Made by a program: the position numbers and the translations under genes
Notes under the pieces: generated by a model
Told to the model about the DNA's origin: nothing
Database searches by the model: none
What the model saw: only the letters and a program-made list of their open reading frames with translations
Origin: Branchinecta lynchi
Taxonomy: Eukaryota; Arthropoda; Branchiopoda; Anostraca; Branchinectidae
Assembly (NCBI GenBank): GCA_023053575.1
Contig: JAKZAP010000021.1
Coordinates: 19,716,212 to 19,780,211 of the forward strand
DNA length: 64,000 bases
Reading direction: 5' to 3'
Part shown: positions 54,101-59,349 of the stretch, piece after piece
How the letters are laid out: each line of letters starts with the position of its first letter
How positions within the stretch are numbered: the first letter of the stretch is position 1

Positions 54101-55812
54101 GATTCTTTGAGAAAGCCTCTGCAATGAAAGGACCTCAGACCGTTAGATGGCACGATGATGATATACCAGACATTGTATTAAAAGACGACGTGGTACGCGA
54201 AGTCTCTCACTTATGCACCAATGCTCTTTACAGTCTCCTCGCCTCCCGTAATGCAGAGTTTCTCATCCGAAGCTTCCATAGCAGAAGCGACGAAAGCATG
54301 ACGGTCTCGCTCAAGCTGCCAATGTCTTTAAGCCGGATTATATCCGACTCCCTACCCTTTCACGCTAGTAGACTAGCATCCCTGACCAACGCAGAAGTCG
54401 AACTGAGGATTCAAGATGGCGACACTTCAACATGGCTTCGCGCCGAGGGAAGCCGGCCAGAGATTGTCAGATTGTACGATGAAATACAGAACATGGTATT
54501 CACCAGTAGGGCTGCATGTGTTGGCGTCGTTCGTACAAAAGCTGCTCGGTATTTCATGATGGGCTCAGAGCTGCTACTCGTAGCTGGTAGTAACTCTTCT
54601 TCTGCGCAGGTCGAGTTCACGCGGAGCAGAGGCCCCTTTCAAATAAGACACGCTCTGCTGGACCGCTCAGTGATCAAGCTCTGTTCGGTAAAGTACCTGG
54701 GAGACTGGCGGTTAGTTGCACTGGAGAAATTTGCGGCGCATGTCTTCCGGCAGCTTTCTCAGTTTCCTGTGACGAATACGGCACTGCTGAAGACTTTAGA
54801 TATTACGACTCGCTTCGGTGGGTTCTACTTGATACACGTCTCTTCGTGTCTACCCGAGACCCGTCGAACGCTTTCAATCGACGAGCTATCGGCTGTTATT
54901 GAAAAGTCGAGGACTGGTCGGAAGAATTTTATGCGAAGTGAGTATGGTGGTGAGAAGGAAGAGGACAGAGAAGCTTCAGATGAGCTCACAACCCTCAAGC
55001 CGAGCGAGCACAACCCTTTGACGCAACCTGCTACCCAGTCGATTTCCTGTAAGAAGAAAAAGAAAGGGCTGGGGTCAAACTTCTGCGTCGGTCTAAACAT
55101 GGAGAGCAAGGCAGAGCCGACAACGCTGTCGAAAGTGGTGCGAGTTTACGCTGAAGCATTAGCTAAGGCTGGGTTCCGACCTGTGGAGAAAGAGCCATCT
55201 TACGTGTACCAGTGTTGCATTGCGCTTTCGCGAGCGTACGAGGCGCGGGTGTACATGAACCAGGGTTTGGAAGTTATCGGTTGCAAGGAGCGCGATTTAC
55301 ATTGGGCCGATACCTACATCTTACATGGCGAGGAGTCGGCAGGACAGGCGGACGTCATGGAAAAGATCGACTGCCGAATCGGTCTGATTTCCGCGGAACC
55401 AGTCCAGCCTGGATCAACGATCCACAAAATGCTCTTTCCTACTGGTTTGCTCACCCCTCCAATCCGGCTAGAAGAAGGGAATGTAAGGATTGCAGACCAT
55501 ATGAAGCGTAGCGGTAGGGAGAAGATCCACTACGTACACCACAAGCAGAGTGGTGCTCGCTTTGAATTGTCATCACCAGATTACAACCTTAGTGTGGGTG
55601 GAACCGTCTCCTTAGGTGTCGTCCACGAAGGAAAGGATTTGAAGCTCGAAATGCCGTTCTACAAGCTCACTTTGCATTTTGATATGGAGCCTTTCAAAAA
55701 GGCATTGAAGGAGTCGTGCCGCACCCAGCTTAGAAAGCTGTGTCAGGATGTCTTCTTTGTTTCGCTGAAAGTGAAAGAGGGGCTTGAAGCCGCCGCCCAG
55801 TCCCGCGTTTGA
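29350..55812 (+). CDS. RIG-I-like helicase / RNA-dependent RNA polymerase / nucleotidyltransferase fusion (six coding exons)
   Basis: Joining 29350-30146, 30772-32011, 36232-36453, 38749-40165, 51056-51597 and 52330-55812 gives one frame of 2566 codons with GT-AG introns and compatible phases (2, 0, 0, 1, 0). Domains in order: two-CxxC zinc domain (about 1-95), DECH helicase (about 160-620), linker and RdRP N-lobe (about 680-1230), RdRP catalytic part (about 1230-1740, DLDGD at 1458-1462), nucleotidyltransferase with PAP-associated domain (about 1790-2010), KH-like segment (about 2063-2138), unassigned C-terminus with a Lys cluster near 2314. Known family roles: helicases of this type bind dsRNA, RDR enzymes copy RNA into dsRNA for small-RNA production, and Cid12/RDE-3-like transferases tail RNA in the same complexes. 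Inference: a self-contained siRNA amplification enzyme. The ACCATGG start context is good. Missing micro-exons cannot be excluded. Confidence 0.9.
30147..30771 (+). other. Fusion gene intron 1 (0.6 kb)
   Basis: GTAAGC donor and TTTGTCTTTTTCAG acceptor. The interior holds a retroelement-like 3' end (TAATAAAAATC followed by CTATCTGTCTATTTATTT near 30463-30495). A short plus-strand frame at about 30219-30460 is not supported as coding. Confidence 0.85.
30772..32011 (+). CDS. Fusion gene exon 2: helicase motifs II to VI and insertion domain
   Basis: Residues 266-679. FDECHHASG at 279-287 is the DECH box diagnostic of Dicer/RIG-I-type helicases. ILGLSASPFP is motif III. About 150 residues then form the Hel2i-like insertion. 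RVLLFVNTREMARRL is motif IV, IICTSVLEEGLDVPECD motif V, and YIQTRGRARR (Q580 to R587) motif VI with both arginines. All catalytic residues expected for an active ATPase are present. The exon ends with a Lys-rich linker and a GTAATT donor in phase 0. Confidence 0.92.
32012..36231 (+). other. Fusion gene intron 2 (4.2 kb)
   Basis: GTAATT donor and TTTCATTCTAG acceptor. Contents: simple AT-rich DNA to about 33000; two copies of an about 110-bp unit (TTAGCGATCTTGCTAAAT, TTGCAATCTTGCTAAAACTT) at 33060-33260; an antisense LINE at 33403-35775; featureless sequence to the acceptor. Confidence 0.85.
33403..35775 (-). mobile_element. Antisense non-LTR retrotransposon (CR1/Jockey-like), 5'-truncated and frameshifted
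   Basis: On the minus strand the order is endonuclease remnant (GDKNELN; SYHLAIEY in place of the usual SDH), linker, then reverse transcriptase: IPIELIKAFPDKLA, YVTPIPKKD, VRPITLTPTFSKVYE, IAIDFTKGFDLINH (motif A), GVTQGTLLGPLLFL (motif B), WKYVDDLSIV (catalytic YxDD, motif C), KLLGVTITPDLKWE, FIRPTLEYAAPVWH and a C-terminal SRPERVVSSKVPN. At least three frame breaks and the missing 5' part make it inactive. The 3' end has an AATAAA-type signal and a (TCTA)n tail at 33403-33420. It sits antisense in the host intron. Confidence 0.88.
36232..36453 (+). CDS. Fusion gene exon 3: linker between helicase and polymerase
   Basis: Residues 680-753, 74 codons, phase 0 on both sides, so it can be skipped without breaking the frame. 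The peptide starts SRIVEELEKSQLLKVRKVL and ends CETWTFSLRGHAEAK. I recognise no domain. Its position matches where Dicer-type proteins carry a small dsRNA-binding fold (DUF283) and where RDR proteins begin their N-terminal region. The exon is supported by flanking AG/GT sites and by frame continuity with exons 2 and 4. It could be a cassette exon. Confidence 0.75.
36472..36506 (-). mobile_element. Solo right terminus of the GGGATCCC-ended element
   Basis: AACAAGACCAAAGGCTTCAG followed by TGGGATCCCAAAG matches the right end of the copies at 27924 and, inverted, at 15390. It begins only about 20 bp after the exon 3 donor, so the insertion landed at the very edge of the exon without destroying the splice site. 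No element body remains. Confidence 0.6.
37985..38100. repeat. Tandem repeat, about 25-bp units
   Basis: CAAGTACCTACTTAAAAAAT is repeated with small variations four to five times. It is local and non-coding. Confidence 0.8.
38749..40165 (+). CDS. Fusion gene exon 4: RdRP N-terminal lobe
   Basis: Residues 754-1226. The first 280 residues are weakly conserved in appearance (KISGLSFGSF, FTSIFEFALIDW), as usual for RDR N-termini. From about residue 1040 the RDR signature begins: RLITTPTRDVYYPP, SSRLFRKFGDFEFAIVGFRDE, GLLLNGRRFRFFCASASQLR, KLTDGVGLIR and FQIRIAGIKG. These correspond to the TPT...PP, NRxLRxF...V.F.DE and DGxGxIS blocks of cellular RNA-dependent RNA polymerases. The exon ends in phase 1 at GTAAGA, splitting the glycine codon of the conserved RxxGxKG motif. 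Antisense frames here are shadows. Confidence 0.9.
40343..41345 (+). repeat. ATCATGAT-rich array, left end with CCGTACGGAAAAA
   Basis: It starts CCCGTACGGAAAAACTCATT and is then saturated with AAATCATGATTT-like words and GCCGTCGTGATCTTA blocks at irregular 20-40 bp spacing. The start is repeated at 43843, and its inverse TTTTTTCCGTACGGGG closes the series at about 49067. No coding frame is present. It looks like a dispersed satellite or a giant non-autonomous element. Confidence 0.7.
41400..41720. repeat. Inverted-repeat segment shared with 47740-47890
   Basis: CAGTTCTCGCATGCTTCTCG, GTGGGCCTGCACGTGGTGGA and neighbouring bases reappear inverted near 47800-47885 (TCCTTCACCACGTG, AAGCATGCGAGAACTG). 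It separates two ATCATGAT-rich tracts, suggesting the tracts and this segment belong to one inverted structure spanning most of the intron. Confidence 0.6.
41721..42235 (+). repeat. ATCATGAT-rich array, second tract
   Basis: It repeats the same order of blocks as 40380-41000 (ATCATGATTTACC, CAATAGTCATAATCG, TTAAGAGATCCCTTCTGTGA, GCCGTCGTGATCTTAC), so it is a direct copy of the first tract about 1.35 kb further on. Confidence 0.65.
42540..43790 (+). repeat. Direct duplication, copy 1, with an internal tandem repeat
   Basis: Landmarks TGGCCGGAATTAGTACAAAT, GAACCCGCAATTCTCAGGTG, CATTACCTTGTCGGTCAGTT and GAGAGGGATTTCGAAAACTA recur in the same order at 44500-45375. Within this copy, a unit of about 264 bp starting GAATGGTTTACACACTGAAG is tandemly duplicated (about 43249 and 43513). 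Confidence 0.75.
43843..44460 (+). repeat. ATCATGAT-rich array, third tract
   Basis: It begins TGTACGGAAAAACTCATT and follows 40345-40930 almost block for block. Together with the duplication at 44500 it shows that the unit 'ATCATGAT array plus GGCCGGAATTAGT segment' was copied as a whole. Confidence 0.7.
44500..45375 (+). repeat. Direct duplication, copy 2
   Basis: Second copy of 42540-43280: TTGGCCGGAATTAGTACAAA, CTTGTCGGTCAGTTGTCAGC and GGCGTTGGTGCTAATTTTAT appear in the same order, with small indels. It lacks the second 264-bp tandem unit. Confidence 0.75.
45385..46100. mobile_element. GGGATCCC-ended minisatellite element, copy 5, internally inverted
   Basis: The first part runs forward (GGTGTGGGGAAAC, GGGGTAAGAAACCATGCTGA, several units). 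From about 45950 the sequence switches to the reverse orientation (GAGCCCATCTACGAACTTGA, GACGGACGGACAACTTTTGC) and ends ACGTTTTGAGATCCCAATAA. Two opposite copies have therefore joined or one has partly inverted, making a hairpin-capable structure. Confidence 0.6.
46285..46595 (-). repeat. Duplicated repeat carrying hammerhead-core-like motifs
   Basis: Two copies (about 46280-46370 and 46495-46590) of CAGCGATATTTCGGCCCTTC followed by TTGGCAAGGGT and CTCGTCAGGCTGTCAATCTT. On the minus strand each reads CTGACGAG, a CCCTT/AAGGG hairpin with a six-base loop, then CGAAA. The same block is present on the plus strand at 7135-7215 and, more diverged, at 49215-49262. Confidence 0.65.
47073..47280. mobile_element. 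hAT-like MITE, 208 bp
   Basis: CAGAGATGGGCGAATCCGAT at the left is inverted at the right as ATCGGTTTCGCCCATCTCTG (one mismatch over 20). A CAGRGATGGGC start is typical of hAT-superfamily termini. An exact 8-bp duplication is not evident. It does not encode a protein. Confidence 0.7.
48130..49067 (-). repeat. ATCATGAT-rich array, fourth tract with inverted terminus
   Basis: The densest tract: ATGACAAAAATCATGA and ATCATGATTTTTGTCATG words follow one another almost without spacers. It ends TTTTTTCCGTACGGGG, the inverse of the start at 40343. TCATGA is self-complementary, so single strands could pair in many registers. Confidence 0.7.
49222..49253 (+). other. Hammerhead-core-like motif (CTGAAGAG, hairpin, CGAAA)
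   Basis: CTGAAGAG satisfies CUGANGA, a CCTT...AAGAG hairpin follows, then CGAAA. It is the most diverged of the four copies in the window. Stems I and III are not demonstrable by eye. Confidence 0.3.
49618..50180 (-). mobile_element. Antisense retroelement 3' region with (TTGAAC)n tail and a 139-codon frame
   Basis: The plus-strand left edge is a TTCAAG repeat (49618-49634), that is, a simple-repeat 3' tail on the minus strand, with AATAAA-type signals nearby. Upstream on the minus strand an open frame (50226 to 49807) includes GNRWPSDVLTRSV and SETAIWRNPYCFFATAFG and ends GQGAGR. I recognise no domain. It may be the end of a LINE protein or a captured host fragment. It abuts the next LINE fragment. 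Confidence 0.4.
50185..50940 (-). mobile_element. 5'-truncated LINE, C-terminal RT region, same family as 33403-35775
   Basis: The minus-strand frame starts its homology near LKSTPSFKQPIPPE and continues KLLGITISNDLKWEAHV, IYTSFIRPILEYCCQVWH, ALRIIHGQGKLPYHFL and FPPPFQPLRSRPQRP. Each block aligns with the LINE in intron 2. The 3' tail here is (AG)n at 50185-50198 instead of (TCTA)n. The insertion ends about 115 bp before the exon 5 acceptor. Confidence 0.85.
51056..51597 (+). CDS. Fusion gene exon 5: RdRP core after the RxxGxKG motif
   Basis: Residues 1226-1406. The sequence resumes VLLVVDDDHLTNLAGQ, then ITYRKSMLKFENDDHTLGIV. This matches the conserved KG-V-L...D..L.G...-RPSM-KF block that follows GxKG in RDR polymerases, with YRKSM in place of the usual RPSM. 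It continues with helical sequence (ITLLDAIHPDVGPVLHELL) and ends VQKNGEEPFVVKGP in phase 0 at a GTGAGA donor. The remaining open frame past the donor reads into the intron and is not coding. Confidence 0.9.
51598..52329 (+). other. Fusion gene intron 5 (0.7 kb)
   Basis: GTGAGA donor and TCTTCTTTTATAG acceptor joining VVKGP to VIIYRNPCLYPGD, the unbroken RDR motif. No repeat or ORF of note. Confidence 0.88.
52330..55812 (+). CDS. Fusion gene exon 6: RdRP catalytic loop, nucleotidyltransferase, KH-like and C-terminal regions
   Basis: One open frame of 1160 codons (residues 1407-2566). IIYRNPCLYPGDVRRV and SGGDLDGDLFSVIWD give the RDR metal-binding loop (D1458, D1460, D1462; bases 52483-52497). 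LSFPWLLADILCSIKG near 1730 closes the polymerase. PYGSVSIFLCDSASDVDLAI carries G1809-S1810 and D1821/D1823, and ISVDL gives the third aspartate D1887, the full triad of the DNA polymerase-beta-like/PAP family. LGQMLVRFFEKA near 1991 is PAP-associated. Residues 2063-2138 (VSLKLPMSLSRIIS ... EIVRLYDEIQNM) have a KH-like pattern. CKKKKKG near 2313 could be a nuclear-localisation signal. The last 240 residues match nothing I know. The stop is TGA at 55810. Confidence 0.95.
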   Translation: MIIYRNPCLYPGDVRRVTAVDKDSLRTYKNVVLMPARSDCRYSLSAACSGGDLDGDLFSVIWDQRLIPTLSSIQPPLDYATLAKGMPENEDVSAPEAIPDFFVKCMVNDTLGRVAHVHLALCDQLEKGATDPLAMKMAESQSVAVDFPKTGIAPSVPKKALELVSDKGYPDFMEKKESISYYSRKVIGELYRRTCSFAAEITFPARFDLDPDLTCRGYQAYLPSARKDYGLYCKAVQKIMFQFGLQEEFEVILGRAVTWDPLLQADAGKATLMIQDAYYALKKEFTARFKDMALKDEASKKAKAYAWYHVAYNAPESGTTPRLLSFPWLLADILCSIKGSSPNNSPSMETSAYRDIGRGARAYFLENSGCLNQLISQRTSAVRQISSAIQRARTQGLTVQPYGSVSIFLCDSASDVDLAIVPGAASSVANCTPIIQARHYLQTLVSPAIDQEVEMKREILNGAHPHIKCHVRDGDSLISVDLSMNKVGVTKTRIIHTLYTHYPALLPCLWFIVRWSRLVGIVKDNRMPNSLAHVPTGDFYGLVLNLIGQEMNQNAPIRVQCSLVEFFDSLVDKVGNLAENDDIHLGQMLVRFFEKASAMKGPQTVRWHDDDIPDIVLKDDVVREVSHLCTNALYSLLASRNAEFLIRSFHSRSDESMTVSLKLPMSLSRIISDSLPFHASRLASLTNAEVELRIQDGDTSTWLRAEGSRPEIVRLYDEIQNMVFTSRAACVGVVRTKAARYFMMGSELLLVAGSNSSSAQVEFTRSRGPFQIRHALLDRSVIKLCSVKYLGDWRLVALEKFAAHVFRQLSQFPVTNTALLKTLDITTRFGGFYLIHVSSCLPETRRTLSIDELSAVIEKSRTGRKNFMRSEYGGEKEEDREASDELTTLKPSEHNPLTQPATQSISCKKKKKGLGSNFCVGLNMESKAEPTTLSKVVRVYAEALAKAGFRPVEKEPSYVYQCCIALSRAYEARVYMNQGLEVIGCKERDLHWADTYILHGEESAGQADVMEKIDCRIGLISAEPVQPGSTIHKMLFPTGLLTPPIRLEEGNVRIADHMKRSGREKIHYVHHKQSGARFELSSPDYNLSVGGTVSLGVVHEGKDLKLEMPFYKLTLHFDMEPFKKALKESCRTQLRKLCQDVFFVSLKVKEGLEAAAQSRV

Positions 55813-57870
55813 GGAATTTTTTGACATCCGAAGTAACCATTAATTCGGTAGGAATTAATCCCCTTTATCCCAGAGCTGAGACAACGCCAGCTCCATCTCG
55901 TCGGAGCACGATATAATTGCTAAACTCTTACGTTCGAGAAACGTTCAGATACTACTCCTATGCCGTCTGTGTTACTAGTTGGAGCTGGCTCTGGTCAGTC
56001 CAATCTACTGGGAAACTTGTGCGCGGCTCTACGGTGTTCTCCTATAGCATTATTGGTCCTTCTCAGTTTGCATCTTGTACAGAATTTTTGGAAGTTGAGA
56101 GATGTAGAAGTAGATTGTTTTCAGTTACTCTGTTGGATTATTAGTTCTTAGACTTGAGGTTATTAATACGAGTCTGTGATTCTGAGTCCGTGACGCAGCA
56201 ACCTGATTTGTCTGTGATTGTCACTTTTTACAGGAGAGGCATCCAACCTCGAATTTACACAACCTCGAACCTGGCCGAAAAAGGAGGAACGAATTTTCAG
56301 TCCAGTCCTAAAAAGGTGCTAACTGTCGAGAAGAAAACCCTGAGTGACCCATGACCTGTTTAGGACTGCGCAGAAATTTCCTTGTAAGGTTTTCAGGCCA
56401 AGTTCGAGGTCATAGAAAGTCGAGGTTGGGTACCCCTCCAAACTTCACTTCACTTTATACCACCTAGATCGGACATCCTCGGGATTTACAGATGGGATGG
56501 GTGCCATGACCGTGTGAAAATGTGCAGGGGATATATTCGTCTGATTGGCAGTCCCGTATGCACATTTTCAAGCTTTTCCGTTATCAGATCAGGCTAAAAT
56601 AGGATTTGATCCTTATTGTTTGTGATAAACCAGTGATCTAATGTTCGAAGCTATGGTATTTTGTGATTCAACTCGGTTTACATTAAACGAAACTTTGTGT
56701 TAATGAATTGTTGCGTCTTAAATCACATTTCACACAAACCGTAAAAGAGGTAAAAGTCCTGAGACTTAGGAAGATTCCCTTTAACACAGATTTCTGTTCG
56801 AAAATTATCGGGGAACTCCCGTCTAAAGCGGACGTTCAGCTTGGACCGGAAAGTAGGCGGATTTCTGACGACAGCTTCTAGCTTGTCAGTCTGGAACATT
56901 CGAATGAACAAATTTGAAATAAAGTTAATTTTTTCTGATCTGTGACGCCGGAGACTCGTAATGACGAACTCTCCTTGCCGATGCGAAATCGCCTTGTACC
57001 TAGCAGAACAGCCGGAACCGGCACCACAGCTGTCCTCAACGATCGCCGTGATTGTCTAACGCAGGATTTGAGTTGTTGAGTTTGAGTCATTAGAGTGACG
57101 TTTCTCGTTCTTCCTCAGCATCACTGGCATGTTTTGGACTTAGTCATATAAGTATTCGGACACCAAGTCGTGTGGACAAAAACAGGAATTAAAATGCCTC
57201 GTATTGAGAATCATGAACAGAGCACAACACACGATTTGCCGAAAATAAAATTCAGTGTGTGCAAGGAACAACGACAGCTTTGTTCTGTTTCTGATCTCTC
57301 GATCGATATCTGATAATCAGTTCAGCAAAACGCTACAGATAACACAAGTGTCGCTTTCACCCTAATCGCTCTCCTCGTTTGTGATACTAAGCATGCAACA
57401 AAATTTGCCCTCCCCCCCCCCCCCCCCCAATGTTTGAATCCGGTATTGACAAATCCAGGGCATTTTCTCTATTCACTCATCACGTTTAACTCCAATCGGA
57501 TAAACCGTTTGCACTTTGAGCCTGCCACAAGGTTCCGAATCCCCCCCCCCCCCCACGGATGATCGAATCCGGAAAACGGAGGTTTCTCACGGCATTGGGT
57601 AGGGTACTTTATACGATGCATGTCAAGTTCCATCCTCCTAGCTTATGTAAAAGTGCCCTAACTAGAAAAAGTGTGACCGACGTACAGAAATGACGTTCGC
57701 TATATGACACTTTAATCGCAGGCTGCAAGGGTCATAACAATAGTCAATTATCCTACCGTTTTCACTGTTACGAAATGGCGTGTTGTTATGTATCTGGTAA
57801 CGGAATAGCGTTGCTTATTTTGCCATCGATAGGCTACTTAAAGGACCCGTCGTTTATGAAACCGATTAAA
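55813..57870. other. 3' flank of the fusion gene and intergenic DNA
   Basis: The first AATAAA downstream is at 56918-56923 (TTTGAAATAAAGTTAATT), with an ATTAAA variant at 56682. Either would imply a 3' UTR of about 0.9-1.1 kb, so the true end is uncertain. Two poly(C) runs near 57412-57428 and 57541-57554 flank a diverged copy of the CTGCCAAGTTTCATCGTCCT family. No gene is seen. Confidence 0.5.
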
Positions 57871-57871
57871 G

Positions 57872-58263
57872 ATAGGTGCCCACAGAACGCGATTTTTTTC
57901 CGCCAACGGATTTTGTTATTTCGCGCCGCTCAGCGAATTCGTTTCATAGACCCCAGAGACAGCGAATACGTGAAGAATTCGCCAGGACTAGATCCGTATT
58001 CGTGGATACGATATGTAGGACTAGAATGAAAATAGGGGGAAAAGTCAACTGTATGGTTATATACTCTAATATCTGGTCATATACTCTACTTTGGTCAGGT
58101 TGATTATTTATTTCCTGAGCGCGAACTGAGGCGAAGCGAAAATAATTCGACTTGGAGTTGAAACGTCGCGACGCGAAATTCTTGCCTAGCGAAGCGAATT
58201 TTTTTCCGCTAGCGACGTCAAATTCGCATAGGCGAACGCGAATTCGCGTTCTGTGGGCACCTG
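57872..58263. mobile_element. MITE with AGGTGCCCACAGAACGCG termini, 0.39 kb
   Basis: AGGTGCCCACAGAACGCG at the left is perfectly inverted as CGCGTTCTGTGGGCACCT at the right. Subterminal GCGAATTCG and AGCGAAGCGAA words are also inverted. The overlapping short frames are produced by this symmetry. Target-site duplication is unclear and no transposase is present. Confidence 0.75.
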
Positions 58264-58833
58264 TCTTATCCCTGCAGCCCTAATGGCTCCGTTCATTCTC
58301 ATTCCCGAGACTCCGGAGCAAAGTTCGACCACGCTTACTTCCGTTGGATTGATTCTTGGATTTTCCTTATTCGACGCTGTTCCAGACAGACAAAGATCCC
58401 GCGTATCACTTCCGCGGAGCTGATTGGTCAACAATACACAGTCAGAAGTTCCATAACACTCAACACAAGGATGCACGGTTTCAACAAGATGCTAGCTGTT
58501 ATGTAACGTTATGCATTAAAACGGTATGCATATAATAAGAGTCGAAACGCCGCTGGAGAAAAACATCTCCCGACTCTTTTCTTTGTCGTCATGTTGCAGG
58601 CAAATTCAGCTGATGCTTTTTCGTGGTTTTGAGGCTCTTCTTGGCAATGCTTGTTATGCAGAACGTTTTCAAAAGCATAACAGATAACGTCCCAATAGTT
58701 ATCGGTTGAAACTGCGCATCCTTGTGTTACGTGTCACGAAACTTCTGACATTGTACCGGTTATATAAGATTTTCCCTGATTCTCATCAAAACCAAGGGGG
58801 CTGAGCGAGGCTGAATTGGCCGAGTCGAGTTTA
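58264..58833. other. Intergenic DNA without recognised features
   Basis: Mixed sequence. A minus-strand frame at 58186-58476 overlaps the MITE edge and is not credible. I see nothing else in it. Confidence 0.5.
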
Positions 58834-59310
58834 GTAAGTAAGTAAGTAATGAATTTATTTAAAAAAACCACTATCATGGCAATGCCAAATTTGGGTATTA
58901 CGTCAAGTATAATGCACATTTTATAGTCTATACAGTTAATCATCAATTCGTCATCACAGACCTATTATAGTATATAAATAAAAACCAAAAACAGAACACG
59001 GACGTTGGGATAATATCACAGACAGCTACCACCATCATTATAAATTTTGGTGAAACTCGGAACGAAGCTTTTTTGGTACCGCGTATGTGTTGCAGGTACG
59101 GGGGACAACTTTGGAACCTTTGAACTTGCGACCCTCTCCTGTCGGTTTCTTGTGTTTTCAAAAGGAGGGGGAAGGATATCGAACAGAACAGGATGGTGGA
59201 GGAGCTTATGACCAACCGCTAAGCTCAGCCGCAGTCTCCGACTCTCAAGGATTTCCATATTAAACTTTTTTAAGAGAGCAGAATAGGGAACTTTGGGCTC
59301 ACGACTTATT
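58834..59310 (-). mobile_element. Third LINE fragment of the same family, (TTAC)n tail
   Basis: On the minus strand short frames give EPKVPYSALLKKFN, then ILPPPFENTRNRQERV and ASSKVPKL, ending in YQKSFVPSF. These match the C-terminus of the LINEs at 33403 and 50185. A frameshift splits it. The 3' tail is (GTAA)n on the plus strand at 58834-58850. The 5' truncation falls at a perfect palindrome near 59309. Confidence 0.75.
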
Positions 59311-59349
59311 AAGTCGTGAGCCCAAGGGAAGCATTAGTTTGTAATGCTT
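59293..59349. repeat. Two adjacent perfect hairpins
   Basis: TTGGGCTCACGACTTA at 59293-59308 is followed, after one base, by its exact inverse TAAGTCGTGAGCCCAA at 59310-59325. Three bases later AAGCATTA and TAATGCTT form an 8-bp stem with a 5-base loop (59329-59349). The first palindrome coincides with the 5' end of the LINE fragment. Confidence 0.85.

Noticed and set aside
29350..55812. Helicase and RdRP as two adjacent independent genes
   Set aside because: The exon 2 donor, exon 3 and the exon 4 acceptor keep one frame. Exon 4 has no plausible start codon at its beginning, and no stop or poly(A) signal closes the helicase exons other than read-through into introns. It remains the main alternative to test.
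55917..56151. Hydrophobic short protein downstream of the fusion gene
   Set aside because: Two frames overlap over the same bases, neither has a recognisable domain, and both lie within the likely 3' UTR.
57775..58476. Overlapping short genes on both strands near 58 kb
   Set aside because: They lie within or across an inverted-terminus MITE and mirror its symmetry.
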